Positions 48,801 to 53,778 of a stretch of 64,000 nucleotides of DNA are shown piece by piece. Position 1 is the first letter of the stretch. Every line of letters starts with the position of its first letter. The notes under the pieces are model-generated. The model made no database searches, was not told the DNA's origin, and saw only the letters and a program-made list of their open reading frames with translations. The DNA comes from Apostichopus japonicus (Eukaryota; Echinodermata; Holothuroidea; Aspidochirotida; Stichopodidae), in contig NC_092568.1 of the NCBI RefSeq assembly GCF_037975245.1, forward strand, positions 28,673,501 through 28,737,500. The letters run 5' to 3'. The position numbers were made by a program, and so were the translations under genes.

Positions 48801-49203
48801 TCACAAGGTCTAGAGGTCTCCGTCAACACTTCCAGGCAAGACATACAAACTTTCTCTTTTTTGGGATGTGTGATGAGTGCAGAACACTGCACAAGGTGCT
48901 TTAGGGCTTGAGATGGTATTAAGCATTCAAAGACCTGCGGCTACCTTGTCCATGGCATATAATGTATGTCATTTAGGCATGCCCATACTGAATATTGTAC
49001 CAATGCTGCACATGGTATACTATGTACTTCGTATAGCCATTCGCATGCTGAACATTATGGGCCCACCCACTGCGGCCCTTTCCGAGCTGAGAACGTACCT
49101 CTTGGAGAGCTCCAGTAGCTCCTTCGGTTGGAGACATTGCTATATACTGTTCCCATCTTGCCTTCAAGGTCTGTATTTGTTGATGGTGAGGAGTGGTATC
49201 CAT
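1479..49203 (-). CDS. LYST: LYST, lysosomal trafficking regulator (BEACH family), 29 coding exons, 3' part off the left edge
   Basis: LYST is a very large cytosolic BEACH-family protein that controls size, fission and trafficking of lysosomes and lysosome-related organelles. Loss in people causes Chediak-Higashi syndrome. I joined 29 exons by splice sites and phase; together they hold 7911 nt, 2637 codons, without an in-frame stop. Segments resemble vertebrate LYST in order: FMHHHRDL-like [10 protein letters not shown] and NIGICCC-like [10 protein letters not shown] (exon 5), [10 protein letters not shown] (exon 7), [15 protein letters not shown] (exon 10, start of the ConA-like domain), [14 protein letters not shown] (exon 15), [10 protein letters not shown] (exon 18), [10 protein letters not shown] (exon 21), [15 protein letters not shown] (exon 28). 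Vertebrate LYST is about 3800 aa. The missing roughly 900-1000 residues (PH-BEACH and WD40) should lie beyond position 1. Family assignment is firm; single splice sites are less certain, mainly exons 1, 19 and 25. Confidence 0.93.
1718..2074. repeat. tandem duplication, two copies of about 175-185 bp
   Basis: Copy 1 (about 1718-1903) and copy 2 (about 1904-2074) share long stretches such as AAAATGATACGCTTTGAAGG, differing by point changes and small deletions. Intronic (LYST exons 28/29). No coding content. Confidence 0.85.
2553..2753 (-). CDS. LYST: LYST coding exon 28
   Basis: Residues 2514-2580, with [20 protein letters not shown] matching vertebrate [20 protein letters not shown]. Acceptor CCTTTTCAG, phase 0; donor CAG|GTATAT, phase 0. 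Confidence 0.92.
2754..3853. other. LYST intron 27/28, no features
   Basis: AT-rich intron with poly-C tracts near 3520-3540 and 3800. I see no further gene or repeat family in it. Confidence 0.5.
3854..3957 (-). CDS. LYST: LYST coding exon 27
   Basis: Residues 2479-2513, with [18 protein letters not shown] matching vertebrate FQKEIFTYLVEGFKVSIG. Acceptor TTCATCCAG, phase 1; donor TTG|GTATGT, phase 0. Confidence 0.86.
4140..4245. repeat. degenerate CCCTAA-like tract
   Basis: Loose repeats of CCCTAACTCTAACC/CCCTAACTTTAACC type, resembling degraded interstitial telomere-type sequence. They are too imperfect to be a telomere. Confidence 0.5.
4312..4420. repeat. short duplication of about 57 bp
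   Basis: CTAGGTATGGACTTCACATA, then a similar AATAGGCTACCA tail, occurs twice at about 4321 and 4371. Intronic (LYST exons 26/27). Confidence 0.7.
4553..4705 (-). CDS. LYST: LYST coding exon 26
   Basis: Residues 2428-2479, [19 protein letters not shown], then [20 protein letters not shown] matching vertebrate TELAQRLQRLTVLAVNRI. Acceptor CTTGTTACAG, phase 1; donor AGAG|GTACTA, phase 1. Confidence 0.86.
4947..5189 (-). CDS. unrecognised 80-aa ORF inside a LYST intron
   Basis: ATG at 5189 to TAA at 4947. The peptide starts [20 protein letters not shown] and ends [16 protein letters not shown]. Composition is protein-like (mixed polar, few repeats) and local CpG content is higher than in the surrounding intron. 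I do not recognise a family. It does not join exons 25 or 26 by phase with good splice sites, so a nested small gene, a retrocopy or chance are all possible. Confidence 0.3.
   Translation of the reverse strand: MDMNLPWLHRSDYQTSKLLYRRSECGQTRIFQGNRELGSENAIHTINADLRYKDLLEGYWKLRARTGRVPAFLTADKVKS
7146..7212. repeat. TTTA microsatellite
   Basis: Repeated TTTA/TTTATT units, partly degenerate, in the LYST intron between exons 25 and 26. Confidence 0.8.
7509..7869. mobile_element. hAT-like MITE, 361 bp
   Basis: Ends CAGTGGCGAAG and, read inward from the right, CAGTGGCGGAG. They are flanked by near-identical 8-bp copies GCATTAAA (7501-7508) and GCATTAAT (7870-7877). The interior has the GGAAA/CGCTCCGC motifs also found inside the 51.5-kb element, so they belong to one family. 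Confidence 0.82.
8350..8505 (-). CDS. LYST: LYST coding exon 25
   Basis: Residues 2376-2428, with [16 protein letters not shown] matching vertebrate LQLRVLQAAMEFIRTT. Acceptor CTCCTACAG, phase 1. I end it at GCAG|GTCGGG (phase 1), a modest donor that fits exon 26. A stronger-looking donor CAG|GTAACA at 8213 would leave phase 2 and not join exon 26. The 3' end is therefore uncertain. Confidence 0.72.
8506..10097. other. LYST intron 24/25, no features
   Basis: AT-rich intron with a poly-C run near 9308. An 86-codon plus-strand frame at 9610-9870 is not recognisable and probably fortuitous. Confidence 0.5.
10098..10183 (-). CDS. LYST: LYST coding exon 24
   Basis: Residues 2347-2376, [20 protein letters not shown], matching vertebrate YFRVIEDLIVMLGYL. 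Acceptor CTTCTAG, phase 2; donor TATG|GTAAGA, phase 1. It is the smallest LYST exon here (86 nt). Confidence 0.87.
10342..10699 (+). mobile_element. TTAA-type MITE, copy 1
   Basis: Begins AGGCATTGAAGGCTCGCC; read inward from the right it begins AAGGTGTGAAGACTCGCG. TTAA flanks both sides (10338-10341 and 10700-10703), a target preference of Kolobok and piggyBac elements. It is full length at 358 bp and carries a short ORF (see findings). It lies in the LYST intron between exons 23 and 24. Confidence 0.8.
11890..12071 (-). CDS. LYST: LYST coding exon 23
   Basis: Residues 2287-2347, with [20 protein letters not shown] matching vertebrate VADMLLDNGLLYVLCN. Acceptor CCAACAG, phase 0. Donor CTA|GTGAGC, phase 2, was chosen over AAA|GTATTC because only it fits exon 24 and rebuilds the conserved Tyr-Phe pair. 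Confidence 0.86.
12172..12492 (+). CDS. unrecognised 106-aa ORF on the strand opposite LYST
   Basis: Open from ATG 12172 to TAA 12492, inside the intron between LYST exons 22 and 23. The peptide looks protein-like ([20 protein letters not shown], later [20 protein letters not shown]). The first ATG is arbitrary; a second at 12211 is possible. A G-run lies at each end. I recognise no family; a retrocopy fragment or chance are possible. Confidence 0.3.
   Translation: MNTGEGNCIIFLMSDQEDKEDISVVEQLYPSQLAAIKEITTYDCPFYSSDHFHPLPSPSSMDANVSPAVIKFKITEAGEIIQSEVTVCLVDMVNEGCLGVDINYIG
12848..12977 (-). CDS. LYST: LYST coding exon 22
   Basis: Residues 2243-2286, [18 protein letters not shown] and on, matching vertebrate EFDLEDVRNMGLFQKWSV. 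Acceptor TATTTTAG, phase 2; donor CAT|GTCAGT, phase 0. It has no usable ATG and was found from its sequence. Confidence 0.88.
13252..14365. repeat. minisatellite, about 20 copies of a roughly 55-bp unit
   Basis: Imperfect units around GCAAACTGGTGCAATCAGCT, each followed by a TTAATTTCATACA/ACATTTTC segment. Some form a higher-order pair of about 110-170 bp. The array fills most of the LYST intron between exons 21 and 22. Long frames through it are artefacts of the period. Confidence 0.92.
14766..14935 (-). CDS. LYST: LYST coding exon 21
   Basis: Residues 2187-2243, with [20 protein letters not shown] and FSRPVGLDD matching vertebrate FSLLANQLYLHRGTQELLE and FGRHIGLDE. Acceptor CATTCAG, phase 0; donor CCG|GTAAGG, phase 2. 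Confidence 0.92.
15602..15891 (-). CDS. LYST: LYST coding exon 20
   Basis: Residues 2090-2186, ending [20 protein letters not shown], which matches vertebrate LIQADTLLVLVNHPSPAIQ. Acceptor CTTCTGCAG, phase 1; donor AAG|GTGCGA, phase 0. Confidence 0.88.
16957..17208 (-). CDS. LYST: LYST coding exon 19 (Ser/Thr-rich linker)
   Basis: Residues 2006-2090, low complexity and polar ([19 protein letters not shown] and on), in the variable linker after the [10 protein letters not shown] segment. Acceptor TTACATCAG, phase 1. Donor CATG|GTAATG, phase 1, was chosen because it fits exon 20; the frame stays open to 16844, so the 3' end is tentative. The first repeat unit of the 54-bp array starts about 20 bp upstream of its acceptor. 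Confidence 0.76.
17228..18029. repeat. 54-bp minisatellite, about 15 copies
   Basis: Near-identical units containing AAAGGCATCAGACAGATACT and CACCCCACCCAGGTATT. The array sits in the LYST intron between exons 18 and 19, beginning about 20 bp from the exon 19 acceptor. Copies differ mostly at C/T sites (GGCGACA/GGTGACA) and one change to GGTGAAA, which suggests recent expansion. Confidence 0.96.
18247..18454 (-). CDS. LYST: LYST coding exon 18
   Basis: Residues 1937-2006, with [17 protein letters not shown] matching vertebrate HPPTNTYVCHNPTNFYF. Acceptor TTTCATAG, phase 0; donor AAAT|GTAAGT, phase 1. Confidence 0.92.
18605..19246. repeat. intronic duplication, two copies of about 235-310 bp
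   Basis: Copy 1 (about 18605-18840) and copy 2 (about 18936-19246) share GTGATCCATTCACCATAAAG and the following 200 bp. Copy 2 carries about 75 extra bases near 19017-19090. LYST intron between exons 17 and 18. Confidence 0.85.
19324..19605 (-). CDS. LYST: LYST coding exon 17
   Basis: Residues 1843-1936, with [19 protein letters not shown] matching vertebrate IIQDVKLLEELLLDWKIWS, then [17 protein letters not shown]. Acceptor GTCGTAG, phase 0. The donor AAG|GTTCGT is weak but sits where the vertebrate match ends and keeps phase 0 into exon 18. Confidence 0.86.
20245..20418 (-). CDS. LYST: LYST coding exon 16
   Basis: Residues 1785-1842, with [19 protein letters not shown] matching vertebrate CNGLSMIHQVLIKQKCIVG. 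Acceptor TTGTTCAG, phase 0; donor GAAG|GTGTGA, phase 0. Confidence 0.88.
20826..21077 (-). CDS. LYST: LYST coding exon 15
   Basis: Residues 1701-1784, beginning [15 protein letters not shown] and ending [19 protein letters not shown], matching vertebrate LHEIGGTGIFVFLFARV. Acceptor TTAACCTAG, phase 0; donor AAAG|GTGAGA, phase 0. Confidence 0.9.
22036..22229 (-). CDS. LYST: LYST coding exon 14, end of ConA-like domain
   Basis: Residues 1636-1700, with [19 protein letters not shown] matching vertebrate FYLYACGPNHTSVMPC. Acceptor TTGAACAG, phase 1; donor AAG|GTAAGG, phase 0. Confidence 0.9.
22750..22924 (-). CDS. LYST: LYST coding exon 13, ConA-like domain
   Basis: Residues 1578-1636, [16 protein letters not shown] and on, with WLFIGQSSE and NMMLFNG matching vertebrate CMIGHCLSS and NLLLFNG. 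Acceptor CCAACAG, phase 0; donor AATG|GTAAGT, phase 1. Confidence 0.9.
23358..23484 (-). CDS. LYST: LYST coding exon 12, ConA-like domain
   Basis: Residues 1535-1577, with [15 protein letters not shown] matching vertebrate PSKWQHLVLTYLQQ. Acceptor CTCATAG, phase 2; donor AAG|GTAACC, phase 0. Confidence 0.9.
23960..24425. repeat. intronic duplication, two copies of about 215 bp
   Basis: Copies at about 23965-24180 and 24208-24425 share TTTTTACATTTTCATG, CCCAGGACAG and GGACCTTTGAACAACAA in order. Divergence is clear but they align end to end. LYST intron between exons 11 and 12. Confidence 0.85.
24653..24779 (-). CDS. LYST: LYST coding exon 11, ConA-like domain
   Basis: Residues 1493-1535, with [17 protein letters not shown] matching vertebrate IHIISLGSKALMIQVWA. 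Acceptor ATTGCAG, phase 1; donor AAG|GTAAGTAAG, phase 2. Confidence 0.9.
25051..25207. repeat. 31-bp tandem repeat, five copies
   Basis: Five essentially identical units of AAAGTTTCATTGTTGGTTTG plus CAGGTTAGGCT. The array abuts the tRNA-like sequence at 25202-25275. Confidence 0.96.
25202..25275 (-). tRNA. tRNA-Thr(UGU)-like sequence, probably a pseudogene or SINE head
   Basis: Minus-strand reading starts GGGCTGGATAGC. It has an A-box-like TAGCTTAGTAGG, an anticodon loop CTTGTAA (UGU) on a stem with one mismatch, and a B-box-like GGTTTGCATCC. The acceptor stem closes with G-U pairs. The D-stem pairs poorly and there is one T-stem mismatch, so a functional gene is unlikely. Confidence 0.45.
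25780..26123. mobile_element. hAT-like inverted-repeat element with 6-bp duplication, 344 bp
   Basis: Ends CAGGGATGTGCCCA and, from the right, CAGGGATGTGCCCAGG, flanked by GAGGAT on both sides (25774-25779, 26124-26129). The interior is G/C-rich at the ends (GCCCAGCAC repeats). LYST intron between exons 10 and 11. No ORF. Confidence 0.78.
26838..27177 (-). CDS. LYST: LYST coding exon 10, start of ConA-like domain
   Basis: Residues 1380-1492. [18 protein letters not shown] is followed by [20 protein letters not shown], matching the first strands of the LYST concanavalin-A-like domain (LSEGFSVSLWFNVE). Acceptor TCTCTACAG, phase 0. The chosen donor is AAAA|GTAAGA, phase 1; open frame continues past it to a stop at 26785. 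Confidence 0.87.
27586..27698 (-). CDS. LYST: LYST coding exon 9
   Basis: Residues 1342-1379, with [18 protein letters not shown], in the helical region before the ConA-like domain. Acceptor CTTTCTAG, phase 1; donor CTTG|GTATAT, phase 0. Confidence 0.85.
28531..28821 (-). CDS. LYST: LYST coding exon 8
   Basis: Residues 1245-1342, with a seven-serine run followed by [17 protein letters not shown] and ending KGIENRDG. Acceptor CTACTGTAG, phase 1; donor GGCG|GTAAGC, phase 1. Confidence 0.88.
28822..31077. other. LYST intron 7/8, no features
   Basis: About 2.3 kb of AT-rich intron. I see no repeat family, RNA gene or credible ORF in it. Confidence 0.5.
31078..31222 (-). CDS. LYST: LYST coding exon 7
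   Basis: Residues 1197-1245, acidic, with [14 protein letters not shown] matching vertebrate EEGYEADSESNPED. Acceptor CCTGTAG, phase 0; donor GAAG|GTATGA, phase 1. No frame here has a long ATG-started ORF; the exon was found from its sequence. Confidence 0.9.
31972..32548. repeat. 9-bp GGAGGAAGG polypurine array, about 64 copies
   Basis: An almost uninterrupted run of AGGGGAGGA/GGGGAGGAA units, with a few variants near 32045 (GGGGGGGAA, GGGGCAGAA) and 32276-32290 (GGGAGG). One strand is all purine for about 580 bases. It lies in the LYST intron between exons 6 and 7. The proline-leucine frame on the other strand is an artefact. Confidence 0.97.
32726..32875 (-). CDS. LYST: LYST coding exon 6
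   Basis: Residues 1147-1196, containing [14 protein letters not shown], like the vertebrate LFDALLRVAL segment. Acceptor TTCCACAG, phase 0; donor CAG|GTAAGC, phase 0. Confidence 0.9.
33511..36476 (-). CDS. LYST: LYST coding exon 5, giant 2966-nt exon
   Basis: Residues 158-1146. It starts after acceptor ATTCAAG in phase 1 and ends at GCTGAG|GTGAGC in phase 0. An apparent ATG further upstream is intronic read-through, not a start. The exon holds the LYST N-terminal helical repeat region. Conserved marks are a basic/His segment [15 protein letters not shown] and a Cys-rich [11 protein letters not shown] Ser/Arg-rich stretch and a tract of nine histidines broken by one Asn lie near residues 230-245. 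An acidic run ([10 protein letters not shown]) lies near residue 1115. One very large early exon is also seen in vertebrate LYST. Confidence 0.95.
36165..36192 (-). repeat. LYST: coding ATG/CAT microsatellite giving a His tract in LYST
   Basis: GATGATGATTATGATGATGA on the plus strand reads as a run of nine His with one Asn in LYST exon 5. It is length-variable sequence in a polar, probably disordered segment. Confidence 0.8.
36685..36885. repeat. TA-rich microsatellite
   Basis: About 200 bp of (AT)n with regularly spaced ATATCTAT and ATGTATAC interruptions, in the LYST intron just upstream of exon 5. Confidence 0.95.
39237..39327 (-). CDS. LYST: LYST coding exon 4
   Basis: Residues 128-158, [18 protein letters not shown] and on. 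It matches vertebrate ALTCREELLTLLLSL directly after the same glutamine, which supports the exon 3/4 junction. Acceptor CTATTTCAG, phase 0; donor TTGA|GTAAGTG, phase 1. Confidence 0.9.
39328..41908. other. LYST intron 3/4
   Basis: AT-rich intron. The only notable item is a protein-like open stretch at 40960-41131 on the minus strand, discussed under findings. No repeats recognised. Confidence 0.5.
41909..42092 (-). CDS. LYST: LYST coding exon 3
   Basis: Residues 66-127, including [16 protein letters not shown]. This aligns with the start of vertebrate LYST (GRGFLLLTKLNSIIDQ). Acceptor CACGCAG, phase 2; donor CAG|GTATGAG, phase 0. Confidence 0.88.
42677..42768 (-). CDS. LYST: LYST coding exon 2
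   Basis: Residues 36-66, containing [17 protein letters not shown]. Acceptor TTTTCAG precedes 42768 (phase 0) and the donor is CAG|GTTGGT, phase 2. Phases fit exons 1 and 3. Vertebrate LYST starts further in, so this is an N-terminal extension. Confidence 0.8.
44663..45538. repeat. 16-bp tandem array, left arm of the foldback element
   Basis: CTATGTTCCGACGTCT repeated about 55 times with practically no variation. All three forward frames are open (period 48 nt = 16 aa), so it should not be annotated as protein. Confidence 0.97.
46108..46190. repeat. inverted 16-bp tandem array, right arm
   Basis: GTCGGAACATAGAGACGTCG-type units, about five copies, the reverse complement of the left array; two copies carry ATG for ACG. 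Confidence 0.93.
47078..49098. other. part of LYST intron 1 with degenerate repeats
   Basis: Two overlapping plus-strand frames at 47396-47777 are not recognisable. From about 48500 to 49070 there are loose units of about 30 bp around CTCCTGCAGCCCTGCC and CATGCTGAACATT, which look like a decayed tandem array reaching the edge of exon 1. Confidence 0.45.
49099..49203 (-). CDS. LYST: LYST coding exon 1 (start codon exon)
   Basis: Residues 1-35, beginning [20 protein letters not shown]. The ATG at 49203-49201 is the first in frame after a TGA at 49227-49225. The exon ends in phase 0 at a donor GTACGT (49098). It lies over 6 kb upstream of exon 2 and has no clear vertebrate counterpart. It was chosen for phase fit and protein-like composition, so it is the least certain exon. 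Non-coding 5' UTR exons may lie further right and I cannot place them. Confidence 0.62.
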
Positions 49204-51516
49204 CTTGATTTCCACTGAATCCACTCACCTACCTGTACTCTGATCTAAAGATGCAAATCACACAAACCAACAAAGAAGTGTAGGCCTGTAAGATAGGATA
49301 GGTCAAAGAATTTTATTTAAGGAATTCAAATTAAAAGATAAGTACTTTAATCCCTCTTGATCATTACGCAAGATCACTTGCAATCTCTGCCCCCCCCAAC
49401 CTCTCCCCCTCCCCCATACCATCCTGCTACCCTCCCTGCATAAGCAATTCAACTATTTAAAGCAAGATCTTGCATCTGCTTCCACTAAGTACTCATGGAA
49501 AGCATCCAGAAGAACAAAATATTCATCATTCACAAAAACGGATATTTTAGAGAACTTTGTTAAAGATGCTCCTTCAAGTAACACTTGAACTAGAAACTAC
49601 AATAATTTAGCACTAAAACGGTAAAAAAAAAATTCTCACTACATATTCGTTCTACACTGCATATTTCTCCTCTCAGTAGGACAAATTTGTATATATACTG
49701 CCTGGAGACGATACTCTTTGCCAAAGGTAAAAGTTCTTGGAGCTTCTCACTATCATAACTACAACTTATCATTATACAGTATTATTCTGCCTGTCTGAGA
49801 GCATCATAAACACAGTAGCAAGGGAAAACAAAACAGGAACTTCATAAACTACCTCTTTGCTATACAAACAGCTTGAAAACACTCACAATGATTAAAAAAG
49901 GAACCCTTTCCAATGGATTGACTAGAAAGCTAACAAAGCATTGGTAGCAATTCCAAACTAAAAGGTAATTGACTTTAAGTTTTGTGGCATATCTAGTGTT
50001 TTTTCAATAAGAAGAGAACTGGTAATATGGCACAGAATGTTTAATCAAATAGGAAAGAGAAAGTGTAGTCATGGCACCTTAGACGTCCAAATTAAGGTAT
50101 TCCTATGAGCTCCCTTCCACTCCCCCCCCCCCGAACCTCCCCCTCCTCCAAAAAATAGCTGTGAATCTGGAGTGAACTGTATGTGCGTGTACCAACAATT
50201 GATCCAATAAGCTCCCCAAAGAATACCACTTTTTTTCAGTTGGTATGCAAATGGTCTGCCTACAGGTTTTTCAAAAGTCCAAAACTTAGATCAGTCCTCA
50301 AGACATGTTAATCGTTGCTTCATAATATACTAGCCAAGAATGGTGATACATTGCAGTATTTGCATTTGAGCTGTTAATCACTTCTCTTTTGGTTCTGAAA
50401 GCATATGGCTATCTTAAAAAGAATTAGAAAATTTCACAGATTCACAATAGTTACACTTACAGTCGGCACAATTATTTTGTTATACATTATTTTATATGTG
50501 TGTAGATGTACTTTTGACCTCTGTTCATGATGAAAGTTGGATGACCGACCAAGACAATATATCCTCAAGGAACATGCACTTTGCCCAAAATTAAATTATG
50601 CAGGGCCTTCTTGCAAATTTCCCAATATTTCCAGGGACACTTGAAATGATCCCAGGCTAGACCTAGGCCCTTTAGGCCGTAGTAATGCATGATTGTATGT
50701 ATGGCTATGGTAAATTTGAGAAAGGACAATAATGTTCTTTTAATGGATAATTATGACAATCTTGCTAATGTTGCTCAGTGATATTGTTCCATCCTTCAGA
50801 TGTGTGATTTCATCGATGGTCAATTGGTTTGAAATTACGAATGTTAGGCCTGATTTGTCACTTACTGCTGTGCACTGTTATTTAGACTAGCCTAGTTCTA
50901 ATGTAAGGTCTACATTGTCAATCAAACTTCTCGTAGGCCTACCACAATGAACAAGGAACTATCGATATCTTAACTATCCCAAAATGTATGGATTCGATAT
51001 GGGACTAACTGCATGTTCTTAATGCTTACCAAAAGCTTTTCATTTCCATGAATGACAACTTATGACACGAACTCTTCTGTTTGTACTCGTCAGGGTTATA
51101 TGATTACAGCCTTAACGTTATGTCTTACTATACTGTACGGTTTATTTACCTAAGTTGTATATATTCCAGGCGACGTGAAATACATATGACATAGGTCTAT
51201 GCCCATTCTACAATAACTCAAGCCGATACTCCATCACAATGTACGAAGCTTGTTTCTGTTAATTAACGAACCCTGCAAAGAATAGATTGTGTAATGCAGA
51301 GGCACATGTTCAAAACCAGGCCGATATTTGAAGCAGCATAACACCAAGATTATACATTTTTAATGCACAAGCAATAAAAGAATTATTGAAAAGGCAAAGG
51401 TCACTCTTCATGGACGTACTTTAGTATACTTCTCGTGAGGGCAGGGGAGGGGGCGGGTGTGGGGGTGGAGGTGTAATCCCCAGAAAAAATCGAGGGCTGT
51501 GCCCCTTACCTGCTGG

Positions 51517-53316
51517 CAGTGGCGGAGATTTCTTGTCAGAAGTGGGGGGGTTGCAGGCCATTGATGAAATGAAAAGTCATTAACTGCTGGCTCACTATCT
51601 AAGTGGAGCGCCACCAAGGCGGCGGAAGCACTTTTAATCTGGGGGGGGGGGGCACCGACATCAAATGGCACTTTGCAGAAATTTGATTGGACTGATGCAG
51701 CCTTATATTTAGTACCCTTTATACCTCTTATTGTATTATCTTATTTGCGTATACACATTACTCCATCAACACCCCCCCCCCCCTTAAAGAAAATATGCAT
51801 ACTAGCACTGCAATATCCAATGTGCAAATTGGGAAACAAGAAACAAGTTTTCTTTTGAGACAAAATGAGGTGAAATCATGCTAGTTGCTAATGTAGGAAT
51901 CTTCCGTATTAGAGTTTATTTCTTGTTAATATCTTAACAATTTTTTCATTCGAAATAGCTTTGAGTTTGGCCCACAGAAATTCATTAAAAGTCAGGGGCG
52001 TAGCCAGGATTTGCAAAGTTGTATGCACGACTATCTGAGCGGAGCGCCACCATCGGTTGGCGCGGAGCGTACAAGAAAATTTGTGGTTTTACAAACCCCT
52101 CAGATGGCCGGAAACGGCCCTTCCCGAATATTCATTCTGGTTCCCTGGCCTCTTGCTAACTTGAGACACCTCAATTTTTATGTAGAAAAAGGCACATTTT
52201 TAACCTGAGGAAAAGTGGGGGGCACGTGCCCCCTGTGCCCCCCGGTTCCACCGCTCTTGAGCGCCACCATAAGTTGGCGCGAAGTGCACAAGAATTTTTT
52301 GGCAAATATTGCCTCCCAGATTGCAGTAAATGGCACTGCCCAGGCCTGGAAAAGCTGCATTTAACCATGACATATTTTGAAAATTGAAATCTCATGTTCT
52401 GTCACTGATGTGTTACTATAATGAAAAGCAAGATTTTTCGTTTTTTCATGTTGTATTCTCAACTTGTAAATAAACGTCACATGGATTATATAGCCTATTG
52501 GCCGTATCCAATCAACTTTTTCTGAATCGCATGCGCTCTACCAGTGCAACATATAGGATACAGTAAAATTCATTTCAATGCAGTTTTCCCGCGTGGGTGC
52601 AATGAAAGGGGGTGTAGGCGGTTTTACACTATCTAACGCAACGTAGTCGCCAAGAACCTGAAGTATTTTTAAGGGAGGGCCCGAGGAACATGAACTTATA
52701 GCATGCTCCTCATGGTGAAACATAATTGAACCTATTAGGTGAATTGAGTGTACTGTTAATAGTAGGAGAGACTAGCGTAGGTTCTTATGACCAACTAGAC
52801 CGGTTTCTGCTCTCAAACTTTATAGGAGGAGCTTCATCAGTAGTAGCCTTTGAATATTTTATATTCGGCCTGGGCGTCTCGTTCTAGTGTTAGCCTACCA
52901 AAGGGCCCAAAATCTCAAAGATTTACTTGTTAACTCAAGGTTTCGTACTAACAAAGAATCACCTGACTCTCAAGGTTCACACGAAGCACTTTTAGATACT
53001 CTTATAGCTGCACTATGAGTCCATAAAAAGTCGTGCACAGAAAATAGATGCATTTTTTAGATAGTGTAAAACCGCCTACACCCCCTTTCATTTCGTTAAT
53101 TGTTGATGTATATACCAGGTAAAAGGTTGAAATGACTTTAACAATTTCAAATTTAATAATTTGATTTATTATGCCATTTGGAGCACATAACATAGGCTAG
53201 TATAACAGAACATTACTGGCAAAAACTAGGGGGGGTTGATAGTGTGGGCCAACCCCCCCTCTTCAAAAAGTGGGGGGGTTAAAACCCCCCCAACCCCCCC
53301 TGTTTCTCCGCCACTG
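51517..53316. mobile_element. 1.8-kb hAT-like element with nested pieces
   Basis: Ends CAGTGGCGGAGA and, from the right, CAGTGGCGGAGAAACAGG, with a perfect 8-bp duplication CCTGCTGG (51509-51516, 53317-53324). The ends match the family at 7509-7869. The interior holds a CAGGGGCGTAGCCAGG segment at about 51995, typical of another such element, and a separate 36-bp inverted pair. No transposase ORF. Confidence 0.85.
52601..53092. mobile_element. nested inverted-repeat segment, 36-bp perfect arms
   Basis: The 36 bases at 52601-52636 (AATGAAAGGGGGTGTAGGCG and on) recur exactly, inverted, at 53057-53092. The segment lies inside the 1.8-kb element. I see no convincing target duplication, so it may be a separate insertion or an internal foldback. 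Confidence 0.65.
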
Positions 53317-53730
53317 CCTGCTGGCAAACAGAATAACACAGAAATTACATGTGTTCGTCGTTCATAAAGATATGACATGTATATATTCAGTAAAACAGTC
53401 GAAAATCTTCAGCATCATTTCAATTAAAGTATAGCACCATATCATCTAAACATGGACCCTCGATCCCTTATTCTCAAAGGGCAGGGGACACCCCTTACTG
53501 TATGGTTTGACATTTTTAAACCAGTACAAAAAAAGGTGATTGCGCTTCCATAGGGAAAATGAAATATTGTAGTTCATATGCCAGTAGAGTAAGGCCATAT
53601 ACAGCTATGCCAGTTGCCATAGCAACAGTTGCCCTGGTAAAGGTTAATTATCCTGAGTAGCTACTCTCGGAGATCACCCATGGTGGGATACTCCAGGGTG
53701 ACCGGAAGTCCATGACCGAGGGATGGGATA

Positions 53731-53778
53731 AAATGTAACCGTGTGTGTGTCCATGGACACACACACACGGTTACATTT
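53731..53778. repeat. 48-bp near-perfect palindrome
   Basis: AAATGTAACC, then GT repeats, CCATGG, AC repeats, then GGTTACATTT. The arms differ by one dinucleotide. It could form a cruciform. A likely transposon remnant follows (CCTAAACGGCTCGGCCGATT). Confidence 0.88.
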
